Assembly (NCBI GenBank): GCA_964543275.1
Contig: CAZIWW010000011.1
Location: 1 to 22,776 of the forward strand
DNA from: CAZIWW01 sp964543275
GTDB lineage: Bacteria > Patescibacteriota > Minisyncoccia > Moranbacterales > UBA11712
Reading direction: 5' to 3'
Length of the DNA stretch: 22,776 nucleotides
Positions 1 to 6,888 of the stretch are shown here, piece by piece; within the stretch, counting starts at the first letter, position 1; every line of letters starts with the position of its first letter. The notes beneath the pieces were generated by a model. The model made no database searches, was not told where the DNA came from, and saw only the letters and a list, made by a program, of their open reading frames with translations. The translations under genes and the position numbers were made by a program.

Positions 1-69
1 GATGAGTATGTATTAACGGAATTCTCCAGGAGAGCAGGTATGTATCTGCTCTTGTTGGATAAAAGATGA
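1..69 (+). CDS. Possible C-terminal end of an upstream gene (partial)
   Basis: Frame 1 is open from the window edge to a TGA at 67-69 and would encode 22 residues ending in GMYLLLLDKR. The stop lies 9 bases before the next start codon, a spacing typical of an operon. The fragment is too short to recognise. It also contains a 7-bp inverted repeat (31-37 with 46-52), so the stretch could instead be a noncoding leader or a weak terminator hairpin. Sequence left of the window would decide. Confidence 0.3.
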   Translation, partial: DEYVLTEFSRRAGMYLLLLDKR

Positions 70-78
70 AACGTAAAA

Positions 79-504
79 ATGACAAGAAAAGAAAAGGAAA
101 AACCTAAAACCGCGGCGAGACTGTTTTCAGGAATTTTTTTTATTGTTGGTTTGGTTGTTTTAACGCTTATTGGAATCGCGCTTGGCAGAGAAGCTTACCG
201 CAAGAAGCAAATCCAAAAAGAAATTGAAAGTCTGCAAAGTCAAATAAGAGAATTAAACAAAGAGAACGGTGAATTGGGGGACCTAATAGCTTATTTGTCA
301 ACCCAAGATTTTCAGGAAAAAGAAGCTCGCGAAAAATTAAACTTGCAAAAGGAAGATGAGCAGATGATTGTGTTAAAAAGAAATGTTGCCGCCCGCGAAG
401 AAGAAGCGGACGTGCAGGATACTCAAGATTTAAATATTCCCAAAGTTGACAGTGCTCCCAATTGGGAAAAGTGGTGGAAATTTTTCTTTGCCTCAAGTAG
501 ATAA
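79..504 (+). CDS. DivIC/FtsB-like septum formation initiator protein
   Basis: A 141-residue bitopic membrane protein of the FtsB/DivIC family, which joins the FtsQLB-type division complex. It has a basic cytoplasmic N-terminus (residues 1-15), one membrane helix at about 16-36, and a coiled coil at about 38-72 (KEIESLQSQIRELNKENGEL). A DivIC-type segment follows, with EKEAREKLNLQKEDEQMIVL around 80-100. The end is acidic, then tryptophan-rich (NWEKWWKFFF), a tail I associate with candidate-phyla homologues. The start is the ATG at 79; no strong Shine-Dalgarno sequence precedes it. The next gene, a membrane foldase, begins about 60 bases downstream on the same strand, so the two are probably cotranscribed. 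The exact subfamily (FtsB, FtsL or DivIC) cannot be told from sequence alone, so I give no symbol. Confidence 0.82.
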   Translation: MTRKEKEKPKTAARLFSGIFFIVGLVVLTLIGIALGREAYRKKQIQKEIESLQSQIRELNKENGELGDLIAYLSTQDFQEKEAREKLNLQKEDEQMIVLKRNVAAREEEADVQDTQDLNIPKVDSAPNWEKWWKFFFASSR

Positions 505-525
505 TTTTTCTCTTGTCAAACTTCC

Positions 526-554
526 GCCTTGCTGGTGCTTCACTTTGGCAAGGC
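526..554. repeat. Short inverted repeat between the division gene and the foldase gene
   Basis: GCCTTGC (526-532) and GCAAGGC (548-554) are perfect 7-bp complements around a 15-base loop. The hairpin sits just upstream of the probable start of the foldase gene and has no T-run after it, so it is not a typical terminator. It could affect translation of the downstream start codon. Confidence 0.45.
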
Positions 555-564
555 AAGCGAGGGT

Positions 565-1635
565 ATGAAATTAGAGACTATGCGTCATTTTTTTAAGAAA
601 AACAAAAACATCAAGGTTGTTTCCGTGTTTGCCGCCGCGGCGCTGTTAATATTTGTAACTTTGATAACCTTAGTGCTGGGAGTGTATAAGTTTCAGTGGA
701 ATGGCAGATTCATCAGCTTCACTGAAAAAGTTATTCCTTTTCCAGCCGTTTATATCCGCGACGCTGGGATTATTACGGTCAGCGCCGTAAAGGAAAATAC
801 CGCCTCGGTTAAAAGATTCTACGAGTCTCAAGACTTTGAACAAGTTGGCATGCGAGTTGATTTCAGCACTGATCAAGGAAAGAAAAGACTCAAAATAAAA
901 GAAAAAGAAGTTATCAATAAAATGATTGAAAATAAAATTATTGAGTGTCTAGCGCAAGAACGGGGAATACAGGTTGACGACAATCTGATAGATCAGTTAG
1001 TGGAAGACAGTATTAGTAAATTCGGCAACCGAGAGAATTTAGTAAGCGATTTGGGCAAGCTTTACGGATGGACTATTGAGGACTTTAAGCAAAAAGTGGT
1101 CAAGCCGGAAATTTACGCTGATAAATTAGAAGAGGTGTATTCTCAAGAAGTTGATACAAGTAAGCAAAAAAAGAAAGCTGACTTTGCCTGGACGGAAGCT
1201 GTTAAAAAGAAAAAAGATTTTGCCAAGTTGGCTAAGGAGCTTTCTGATGGGGAAAGCGCCAAGAATGGCGGCGATCTTGGCTGGTCGACTAGAAAACAGC
1301 TTGTGAGCGAAGTTTCTGAAAAAGCTTTTTCTATGAAGGTGGGAGAAATAAGCGAAGTAATACAAAGTCCGCTTGGTTTTCATGTTGTAAAACTGGAAGA
1401 TAGAAAAAGCGAGAATGACGAGGATCTCGTTCGTCTTCGACAGATATTTATCCAAATTAAAACCTTCGCCGATTGGCTGAAGGAGAAAATAAAAGAGTTT
1501 CAAATAGTTGTTTTGTTGCAGGATTATTATTGGGATAAAGGAAGCGCCAGTGTGGAATTTACAGATCCCAACCTTCGCGAATTCGAAGAAAACTTGCTGG
1601 TTAATTCAGAAGGTGATCCGTCAGCCTTACCGTAG
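565..1635 (+). CDS. Membrane-anchored parvulin-type peptidyl-prolyl isomerase (SurA/PrsA-like foldase)
   Basis: A 356-residue protein predicted to help fold exported proteins outside the membrane. After a basic N-terminus there is one membrane helix or signal anchor at about residues 17-40. A helical SurA_N-like region follows (KEKEVINKMIENKIIECLA), then a PpiC rotamase domain at about 200-285, with DFAKLAKELSDGESAKNGGD and GEISEVIQSPLGFHVVKLED. A C-terminal extension contains FADWLKEKIKEF and DYYWDKG. The start is uncertain: ATG 565 has GAGGG only 2 bases upstream, ATG 580 is an in-frame alternative, and a TTG at 529 is less likely. It lies behind the DivIC-like gene. No lipobox is visible, so it is an integral or anchored protein rather than a PrsA-type lipoprotein. 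Confidence 0.85.
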   Translation: MKLETMRHFFKKNKNIKVVSVFAAAALLIFVTLITLVLGVYKFQWNGRFISFTEKVIPFPAVYIRDAGIITVSAVKENTASVKRFYESQDFEQVGMRVDFSTDQGKKRLKIKEKEVINKMIENKIIECLAQERGIQVDDNLIDQLVEDSISKFGNRENLVSDLGKLYGWTIEDFKQKVVKPEIYADKLEEVYSQEVDTSKQKKKADFAWTEAVKKKKDFAKLAKELSDGESAKNGGDLGWSTRKQLVSEVSEKAFSMKVGEISEVIQSPLGFHVVKLEDRKSENDEDLVRLRQIFIQIKTFADWLKEKIKEFQIVVLLQDYYWDKGSASVEFTDPNLREFEENLLVNSEGDPSALP

Positions 1636-1763
1636 GATGAGCTAGGAATGGGAATTTAAGACATAACCTATTTTTCTGAAGCTTATTAGTCTATGGTGAA
1701 AAAGTACTGCCTTATCAACTGCCGGTTTTGATTCTAGAAAATTAAGTTACGTTCCTGTTTACT

Positions 1764-1803
1764 GTTTACAGTATACTGGATTACTGTAAACTGTTTCTTT
1801 TTT
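1764..1803 (+). repeat. 40-bp dispersed repeat, copy 1, with hairpin and T-run
   Basis: This 40-bp block recurs exactly, in reverse complement, at 7788-7827. Its core is an inverted repeat with arms GTTTACAGTA (1764-1773) and TACTGTAAAC (1782-1791) around an 8-base loop, followed by TGTTTCTTTTTT. Here it lies 128 bases past the foldase stop codon, in the sense orientation. It may be a terminator-like 3'-UTR element or a small mobile or REP-like repeat. Confidence 0.8.
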
Positions 1804-1867
1804 TATTGGTTTACGGGGGTTAGTTATAGTATTGCTAATCGCGTATTATAAATTACTTCAACATAAC

Positions 1868-1910
1868 AAAAAAACGCTCGGCGCAAATTTTTGCATAGCG
1901 TTTTTATTTT
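1868..1910. terminator. Bidirectional intrinsic terminator
   Basis: AAAAACGCT (1870-1878) pairs with AGCGTTTTT (1897-1905), with a nested GCAAA/TTTGC hairpin in the loop. T-rich runs follow the stem on both strands. It should end the foldase transcript on the plus strand and the tRNA-Gly/formyltransferase/tRNA-Thr transcript on the minus strand. Confidence 0.8.
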
Positions 1911-1943
1911 TTTTGGTGGGGGGGCTTGCGCGATTCAAACCCG

Positions 1944-2016
1944 AGCCTGCGATCGGAGTTGAACCGATAACCTCTCCCTTACGAAGGGATTGCTCTGCCA
2001 ATTGAGCTACGCAGGC
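1944..2016 (-). tRNA. tRNA-Thr (anticodon CGT)
   Basis: A 73-base cloverleaf folds on the minus strand: acceptor GCCTGCG/CGCAGGC, D stem GCTC/GAGC, anticodon loop TTCGTAA (anticodon CGT, reads ACG), 5-base variable loop, T stem ATCGG/CCGAT with loop TTCAACT. No CCA is encoded; the discriminator is T. Position 27-43 is an A/G mismatch. It lies 75 bases downstream of the formyltransferase gene and upstream of the terminator. Confidence 0.93.
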
Positions 2017-2091
2017 TTAAGTTTTTGGAGGGTAAATCTATCAACTAAACTATCCTAGCAAGTTTTGGCGGACAGGCTGAAGACAGTTGAG

Positions 2092-2802
2092 CTATCGTGG
2101 TTTTATCTTCAATTCACAACCATTAGGACAAGGCTTGCCCTTTAAAAATACTTTTTTATTTTTTATTTTTATGTTTCCTGAAGCAATAAGCTTCAATGTT
2201 TTTTTAATTAAAGGAAGTTCGTATCTTACATCTTTTTTTCTTATTTCCCAAAAATTAAATCGATTCACTCTAAATTTGCAGTAGGTAACAACAGGACCGC
2301 GATCCAATTTTTCCGTGGTAATATGTATCATAACTCCATGCTCTTTTTTTCTTCCTTCTATAATTTCTCTCGTCACCTTTTTCCAATTGCCAGTGGGACC
2401 GTTAGGCAGAGCCGGGTGCAAATTCAGCATAGTATACTTACGACATAGATCTTTGTCTAGTATAAGCATATAACCAGCCAACATTATAATGTCCGCCTTA
2501 AAATTCTTGGTGCGTTTGTAAATTTCCAAATCGTATTTTTTCCTCCACTGCTTTAGATCCTTTTTCCTTAATCCCGGCAGGAATTTTCTAAAAGAAAAAG
2601 CTACAACCGGTATTCCTAATTTCTTTATCTTGTTAATAAATCTGTCTGTTTTTTTTGATTCCCCCAAGGCGCGATTAAAAAACGCGAAAGAGATTTCAGC
2701 TTTAATCTCTCCCCGGCGGATTGCTTTGTAGACAACATCAAAAAGCTGTGAAGCGGCCTCGCCCGCGCCGGTAGTGAACCAGCCTATATTAAGTTTATTC
2801 AT
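2092..2802 (-). CDS. Formyltransferase-family protein (PurN-like)
   Basis: A 236-residue protein with a formyl-transferase N-terminal fold. The GAR transformylase signature residues are present: LAGYMLIL (PurN has a close match here), N and H in MLNLHPALP, and D in KLDRGPVV, equivalent to the Asn-His-Asp catalytic set of PurN. PurN transfers formyl from 10-formyl-THF to GAR in purine synthesis. No other purine gene is in the window, so the substrate could instead be a sugar-nucleotide amine or another amino group. I chose ATG 2802 (MNKLNIGWFT); the open frame continues upstream through the tRNA-Gly gene, which makes earlier starts implausible. It sits between two tRNA genes on the same strand and probably shares their transcript. 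Confidence 0.75.
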   Translation of the reverse strand: MNKLNIGWFTTGAGEAASQLFDVVYKAIRRGEIKAEISFAFFNRALGESKKTDRFINKIKKLGIPVVAFSFRKFLPGLRKKDLKQWRKKYDLEIYKRTKNFKADIIMLAGYMLILDKDLCRKYTMLNLHPALPNGPTGNWKKVTREIIEGRKKEHGVMIHITTEKLDRGPVVTYCKFRVNRFNFWEIRKKDVRYELPLIKKTLKLIASGNIKIKNKKVFLKGKPCPNGCELKIKPR

Positions 2803-2859
2803 AAGATAAGTCTTATACTTTAAGCGAGAGGAGAAAATTTTACCCGTGCGATTCTTATG

Positions 2860-2930
2860 AGCGAGTGATGGGAATCGAACCCACTTCTTAACCTTGGGAA
2901 GGTTACGTACTGCCATTATACTACACTCGC
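2860..2930 (-). tRNA. tRNA-Gly (anticodon CCC)
   Basis: A 71-base cloverleaf on the minus strand: acceptor GCGAGTG/CACTCGC, D stem GTAT/GTAC, anticodon arm TAACC-TTCCCAA-GGTTA (anticodon CCC, reads GGG), 4-base variable loop, T arm GTGGG-TTCGATT-CCCAT. The discriminator is T, as expected for bacterial glycine tRNA. No CCA is encoded. The formyltransferase start codon lies 57 bases downstream. Confidence 0.95.
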
Positions 2931-2943
2931 TTCAGTGCCTAAC

Positions 2944-2971
2944 ATTATACCAATTCTAAGAAATATGGCAA
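2944..2971 (-). promoter_or_regulatory. Sigma70-type promoter for tRNA-Gly
   Basis: On the minus strand, TTGCCA (2966-2971) is followed after 16 bases by TATAAT (2944-2949), itself preceded by TGG in the extended -10 position. The -10 box lies 13 bases from the tRNA 5' end. It probably drives tRNA-Gly, the formyltransferase and tRNA-Thr. Confidence 0.7.
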
Positions 2972-2997
2972 TATTATGATATAAGGCTTGTTTTTTT

Positions 2998-3561
2998 ATG
3001 CGCGACAGAGAAATTAAAAGGTATTTTTTAATAATTTTGGCAATTTTCTTATTGTCCGTTATCAACGGATATTTTGTGGCTGAACAAAATCCAGAGTTAG
3101 CCCGACAGACTGTTGAGCAGACTAAATCAGAATTTGGTTTTATTAAGGATCTTAAACCATTTCTAATTTTTCTCTTTATCTTTTTTAATAACTCGATTAA
3201 AGCTTTCCTGGTAATAATAGGCGGCGTCTTATTCGGAGTAATTCCTCTAGTCTTTATGCTTGTTAATGGAGAGATTTTTGGAGTTATAATGAACCTAGCG
3301 GTTAAACAAGAAGGATGGTTGACGGTAATTCTAGGTCTTGCTCCACACGGAATTTTCGAAATTCCCGCTATCGTTTTGGTCTCAAGCTGCGGATTGTGGA
3401 TAGGACACAAGTTTTATCGCAAAATAAGGCATAATGAACCTTTAGGAGAAGCTGTTAGGCAGTCTTTTAGAATCTATATTCGAATTGTTATTCCAGCTTT
3501 ATTAATAGCGGCGTTAATTGAAACATATATTACGCCTGTTATAATGCAGGCTATGGAGTAA
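2998..3561 (+). CDS. SpoIIM/DUF95-family integral membrane protein
   Basis: A 187-residue polytopic protein of the stage II sporulation M (DUF95) family. Family-type features are a FFNNSIKAFL segment, G-rich helices with GGVLFGVIPLVFMLVNGEIF, and APHGIFEIPAIVL before the last helices. I count about five hydrophobic segments (8-26, 55-72, 73-95, 110-130, 160-180). In sporulating Bacillus SpoIIM belongs to the septal DMP complex. Non-sporulators, including candidate-phyla bacteria, carry homologues of unknown role, so sporulation should not be inferred. The start is ATG 2998, without a clear Shine-Dalgarno sequence. It is divergent from tRNA-Gly and 28 bases ahead of prfB, so cotranscription with prfB, ftsE and ftsX is likely. 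Confidence 0.83.
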   Translation: MRDREIKRYFLIILAIFLLSVINGYFVAEQNPELARQTVEQTKSEFGFIKDLKPFLIFLFIFFNNSIKAFLVIIGGVLFGVIPLVFMLVNGEIFGVIMNLAVKQEGWLTVILGLAPHGIFEIPAIVLVSSCGLWIGHKFYRKIRHNEPLGEAVRQSFRIYIRIVIPALLIAALIETYITPVIMQAME

Positions 3562-3589
3562 CTTTCCAAAATGTGTTACTATTTAAACA

Positions 3590-4691
3590 ATGCAAGAAAT
3601 TACAACTCAACTAAAAAATCTGCAAAAGCGAATCATCGCTCTAAGCGACTGTCTTTGACTTGAGCAATAAATTAAAAAGAATTAAAGAGTTGGAAGAAAA
3701 ATCCTCACTGGAAAATTTTTGGAAGGACTCCAAAGAAGCGCAAAAAACGATACGGGAGCTGGAAAACTTAAAGGATGATGTTGAAGAAACGAATAAATTG
3801 GTGGCTGAAATAGACGAGCTTGCCGAGTTAAGCGAATTAGCCGCAGACAGCAGAACTAAAAGGGAAATTCAGGAACAGGCCGATGTCTTGGAAAAAAAAT
3901 TGGAGGCGCTTGAATTCCAATCCTTATTTCAAGATAAATACGATTACGGAAACGCCATTCTATCTATCCACAGCGGAACTGGGGGAGTTGACGCTCAAGA
4001 TTGGGCGGAAATGCTGCTAAGGATGTACTTAAGATTTTGCGAGCGAAAAGGATTTAAGGCAAAAATAATTAGCGAATCCCGCGGACAGGAGTCCGGCATA
4101 AAAAGCGCCACTTTGGAAATTACCGGAAAGTTAGCTTATGGATATTTGCGCTCCGAAGCCGGCGTTCATCGGCTAGTTAGACTTTCTCCTTTCAATGCTG
4201 ACAATCTCCGACAAACTTCCTTTGCTCTGGTTGAAGTTTTGCCGGAAATTGATAAAATGGAAGAAGCTGTTATTAGTCCCAGCGATTTAAAAATAGACAC
4301 GTTTCGAGCCAGCGGGGCTGGTGGACAGCATGTTAACAAAACCGACAGCGCGGTCAGAATAACTCACGAGCCTTCAAAAATAGTTGTCAGTTGTCAAAGC
4401 GAAAGAAGCCAGCTTCAAAACAAAGAAAAGGCGCTTAAGATTCTGAAAGCCAGGTTATTCAAAAAACACTTGGAGGAGAAAGAGCGGAAAGAGCGGAAAA
4501 TAAAAGGCGAACACCTGCCAGTGCAATGGGGAAGTCAGATCAGATCTTACGTGCTCCATCCTTATAAGCTTGTCAAAGATCACCGAACCAGATTCGAGTC
4601 TAAAAATCCGGAAGACGTTCTGGATGGAAATTTGGACGGGTTTATCGAAGCTTACTTGAAGGCAGGGTATGAAAAAACACGTTCAAGATAA
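3590..4691 (+). CDS. prfB: Peptide chain release factor 2, with programmed +1 frameshift
   Basis: Release factor 2 ends translation at UAA and UGA. The zero frame starts at ATG 3590 and runs 22 codons to CTT TGA C at 3653-3659. A +1 shift at this site joins it to the long frame (GAC at 3657), giving a 366-residue product, close to the usual RF2 length. The join is supported because the short frame reads as a normal RF2 N-terminus (MQEITTQLKNLQKRIIALSD). The main part contains the stop-recognition motif SPF (RLSPFNADN) and the catalytic GGQ loop (SGAGGQHVNKTDSAVR). Shifting at the in-frame UGA is the known RF2 autoregulation: low RF2 favours the shift. The usual AGGGGG enhancer upstream is not visible here. 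The gene follows the SpoIIM-family gene and precedes ftsE. Confidence 0.95.
3653..3659 (+). promoter_or_regulatory. RF2 programmed +1 frameshift site (CTT TGA C)
   Basis: The heptamer CTTTGAC contains the in-frame UGA at codon 23 of prfB followed by C, the poor-termination context used for autoregulation in many bacteria. The preceding codons read CTA AGC GAC TGT, so the purine-rich internal Shine-Dalgarno of the Escherichia coli site is absent or much weakened. Confidence 0.93.
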
Positions 4692-4786
4692 CGACAAGCT
4701 ATAGGCCTTTAACTCTAGAATTGCGATTTAATGAATAAGAAAATATCCAAATTACTAATTGCGGATTGCAAGTTATGTCCGAGTCT

Positions 4787-5473
4787 ATGATTGAATTCAA
4801 AAATGTGAAAAAGATTTACACAGGGGCATGTAATTGCGTGGCTTTGGACGACGTGAGCTTTAAAATCAACAAGAAAGAGTTTGTTTCCATTGTTGGTCAG
4901 AGCGGAGCGGGAAAATCCACCATTCTCAAACTTATTTACGCTGAAGAAAAACCAACCTCCGGGGAGATTATTTTTGACGGCGAAGATATATCCGAATTGA
5001 AGCCAAAGGAATTGCCGCAACACCGTCGAAAAATAGGAACCGTGTTTCAGGATTTCAAACTTCTCCCTCAAAAAACCATTTACGAAAATGTCGCCTTTGC
5101 TCTAGAGGTTTCAGGGCATACCAATCAGGAGATTCGGGACAGCGTTCCTCAAATTTTAGACATTGTTGGGTTAGTCAGTAAAGTGGATAATTATCCGCGA
5201 GAAATTTCCGGCGGAGAACAGCAGAGGGTGGCTATAGCTCGCGCTTTAGTTCATCGCCCCAATCTTATTATCGCTGATGAGCCCACCGGCAACCTTGACC
5301 CTATAAGCAGCTGGGGAGTTATTCAATTACTTCTCAAGATTAACAGTCTTGGAACGACAGTTCTTCTAGCAACTCACAATAAAGATATTGTAAATCGAAT
5401 CAAGAAGAGAGTAATCGCCCTTGAACAAGGAAGAGTTATTCAAGACAATATTAAAGGTAAATACACCATTTAG
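4787..5473 (+). CDS. ftsE: Cell-division ATP-binding protein FtsE
   Basis: A 228-residue ABC ATPase, partner of FtsX, which transmits ATP hydrolysis across the membrane to activate cell-wall hydrolases at the division site. From the chosen ATG (4787), Walker A is GQSGAGKST (37-45), the Q-loop FQDFKLLPQ starts near 87, the ABC signature SGGEQQR is at 141-147 and Walker B LIIADEPT at 160-167. The switch histidine is in LLATHNKDIV. The N-terminus MIEFKNVKKIY matches the family start. ATG 4775 and TTG 4766 are possible earlier starts in frame. It lies 95 bases after prfB. The gap of about 196 bases to ftsX is unusual, because these genes normally touch or overlap. Confidence 0.92.
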   Translation: MIEFKNVKKIYTGACNCVALDDVSFKINKKEFVSIVGQSGAGKSTILKLIYAEEKPTSGEIIFDGEDISELKPKELPQHRRKIGTVFQDFKLLPQKTIYENVAFALEVSGHTNQEIRDSVPQILDIVGLVSKVDNYPREISGGEQQRVAIARALVHRPNLIIADEPTGNLDPISSWGVIQLLLKINSLGTTVLLATHNKDIVNRIKKRVIALEQGRVIQDNIKGKYTI

Positions 5474-5633
5474 TCTGCAAATTACGAATTTTATACTAAT
5501 ATAGCAAATAAACTTTAGATTGCGTGGAAATGAGCTATTAGCGGCAAAACTGGTTGCGGGTTATATATAAAATTACAGGTTTTTAAATTTTCCTATAACC
5601 TAATAATCGAATTTCGTACATTTGTAAGTGGTT

Positions 5634-5649
5634 TGTCTGTTGGCAGACA
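5634..5649. repeat. Small inverted repeat upstream of ftsX
   Basis: TGTCTG (5634-5639) and CAGACA (5644-5649) flank a 4-base loop. The hairpin lies 20 bases before the ftsX start, in the unusually long ftsE-ftsX gap. The rest of that gap (5474-5669) is A+T-rich and shows no gene or clear promoter. Confidence 0.4.
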
Positions 5650-5669
5650 GGTAAATTATAGAGAGTTTT

Positions 5670-6581
5670 ATGGCAATGTTAACCCTCGCTCGGACAATTA
5701 AAAATGGATTCTTGCACTTCTATCGCAATGGTTGGTTGAGCCTTGCTGTAATAAGCATTCTCTCTCTCACTTTACTTATTATCAGTATTCTCATCGTTCT
5801 AAGCATAGCCACCAATATTGTAATAAAATCTGTTCAAGACAAGGTTGATATTACTATCTATTTCAAGAATAAAGTAGCTGAAGAGAAGATAATGGAATTC
5901 CGCTCGGAGATACTCCAGTATCAGGAAGTAAAATCAGCCGAGTATGTTTCTAAGGAACAGGCTCTTGATAGCTTTAAAGCCAAAAATGCTGACAACGTTT
6001 CCATCCTGCGGGCTATTGAGGCGGTTGGAGAAAATCCTCTCCAGGCTTCCGTCAATATTAAAGCTAAGGACCCGCGAAACTTTAGTCTCATTGCCGAGGC
6101 TATTGAGAACTCGTCCTATCGGGAACATATCGCCGACATAAGTTACGCTAAAAATAAAATTGTCATTGAGCGGCTTAATAATATTCTGAACGCCGCCAAA
6201 AAAATCGGCGTGGCTCTGGCTGTTCTGTTCTCTTCGATCGCTATTCTGATAACCTTTAACGCCATCAGAATTACTATTTATTCTCATCGGCAGGAAATTG
6301 AAATTATGCGGTTGGTGGGAGCTTCCAATTACTACATTCGCCTACCGTTTATTTTCGAGGGCGCGATCTACGGCATTATCGCTTCAATTGTTGTTATGCT
6401 TCTTCTTTTTCCGATCGTGAAAATAGTCGCGCCCATAGTGGCCGGAACCATTTCAGTGAAAGAAGTTCAGGATTACTTTACGAATTCATTTGCAATAATT
6501 TTTCTTATCCAGCTCTTGCTTGGTACTGTTCTGGGAGTCTTTAGCAGCTTTATAGCGGTCAGGAAATATTTGAAGGTGTAA
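5670..6581 (+). CDS. ftsX: Cell-division permease-like protein FtsX
   Basis: A 303-residue FtsX-family protein with the standard topology: a cytoplasmic N-terminus, TM1 at about 22-50, a large extracytoplasmic domain at about 53-165 that in other bacteria binds coiled-coil hydrolases such as PcsB or EnvC, then TM2 (about 175-198), TM3 (about 225-252) and TM4 (about 273-298). The cytoplasmic loop HRQEIEIMRLVGASNYYIRL is the hallmark of the family. Start ATG 5670 has a purine-rich AGAGAG upstream; ATG 5676 is an alternative. With FtsE it forms a type VII ABC mechanotransducer. No hydrolase gene follows directly; the best effector candidate in the window is the coiled-coil/C39 protein at 19457-20788. 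A terminator follows the gene. Confidence 0.93.
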   Translation: MAMLTLARTIKNGFLHFYRNGWLSLAVISILSLTLLIISILIVLSIATNIVIKSVQDKVDITIYFKNKVAEEKIMEFRSEILQYQEVKSAEYVSKEQALDSFKAKNADNVSILRAIEAVGENPLQASVNIKAKDPRNFSLIAEAIENSSYREHIADISYAKNKIVIERLNNILNAAKKIGVALAVLFSSIAILITFNAIRITIYSHRQEIEIMRLVGASNYYIRLPFIFEGAIYGIIASIVVMLLLFPIVKIVAPIVAGTISVKEVQDYFTNSFAIIFLIQLLLGTVLGVFSSFIAVRKYLKV

Positions 6582-6603
6582 AACTAAAATAGATTAAGTT
6601 TAG

Positions 6604-6641
6604 AGGTTTAACCTCCGCGTTGGAGATTAAACCTATTTTTA
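6604..6641 (+). terminator. Intrinsic terminator after ftsX
   Basis: AGGTTTAA-CTCC (6604-6616) pairs with GGAG-TTAAACCT (6622-6634) with one unpaired base on each side, then ATTTTTAT. It closes the SpoIIM-prfB-ftsE-ftsX block. Confidence 0.78.
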
Positions 6642-6643
6642 TC

Positions 6644-6672
6644 TTGAAATTTTAGATTTTTTAAGATAGAAT
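6644..6672 (+). promoter_or_regulatory. Sigma70-type promoter for the tRNA-Gln region
   Basis: TTGAAA (6644-6649), a 17-base spacer, and TAGAAT (6667-6672). Transcription would start near 6679 and run through a structured leader into tRNA-Gln. Confidence 0.65.
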
Positions 6673-6703
6673 ACGTAAAGAAGAGAGAAATAAGTGGATG
6701 GTT

Positions 6704-6779
6704 GCGCATTCCTGGATTGTCTAATGGTCCCGCACTATGCTAATAGATGCGTGGTAAATGAGACATCCCGCCCATGCGC
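6704..6779 (+). ncRNA. Long imperfect hairpin in the tRNA-Gln leader
   Basis: Three stacked helices can be drawn: GCGCAT/ATGCGC (6704-6709 with 6774-6779), GGAT(T)GTCT/AGACATCC (6714-6722 with 6761-6768), and CC-CGCA-CTAT with ATAG-a-TGCG-t-GG (6729-6738 with 6743-6754), loop GCTA. It is 76 bases, tRNA-sized, and shares GTCTAATGGT with the D arm of tRNA-Gln downstream, but it has no T-loop and does not fold as a cloverleaf. It may be a decayed tRNA copy or a structured leader. Confidence 0.4.
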
Positions 6780-6817
6780 TGATAATTTTAGCCCGCCTCG
6801 CACCAATTTTTTTAAAT

Positions 6818-6888
6818 TCGGAGATCGTCTAATGGTAGGACGCCAGGTTCTGGCCCTGGTAATTGGGGTTCGAATCCCTGTCTCCGAG
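6818..6888 (+). tRNA. tRNA-Gln (anticodon CTG)
   Basis: A 71-base cloverleaf: acceptor TCGGAGA/TCTCCGA, D stem GTCT/GGAC, anticodon arm CCAGG-TTCTGGC-CCTGG (anticodon CTG, reads CAG), 4-base variable loop, T arm TGGGG-TTCGAAT-CCCTG, discriminator G. No CCA is encoded (CAA follows). If the genome has no GlnRS, this tRNA would be charged by GltX and GatCAB; that cannot be checked here. Confidence 0.95.

Noticed and set aside
2064..2105. D-arm-like string near the end of the formyltransferase gene
   Set aside because: TAGCTCAAC on the minus strand resembles a tRNA 5' part, but it is the gene's own stop codon region and no cloverleaf forms.
2803..2916. Upstream extension of the formyltransferase frame
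   Set aside because: The extra 38 codons overlap the tRNA-Gly gene; the family-like sequence starts at ATG 2802.
2998..3561. SpoIIM homologue as evidence of sporulation
   Set aside because: DUF95 proteins are widespread in non-sporulating bacteria and no other sporulation gene is present.
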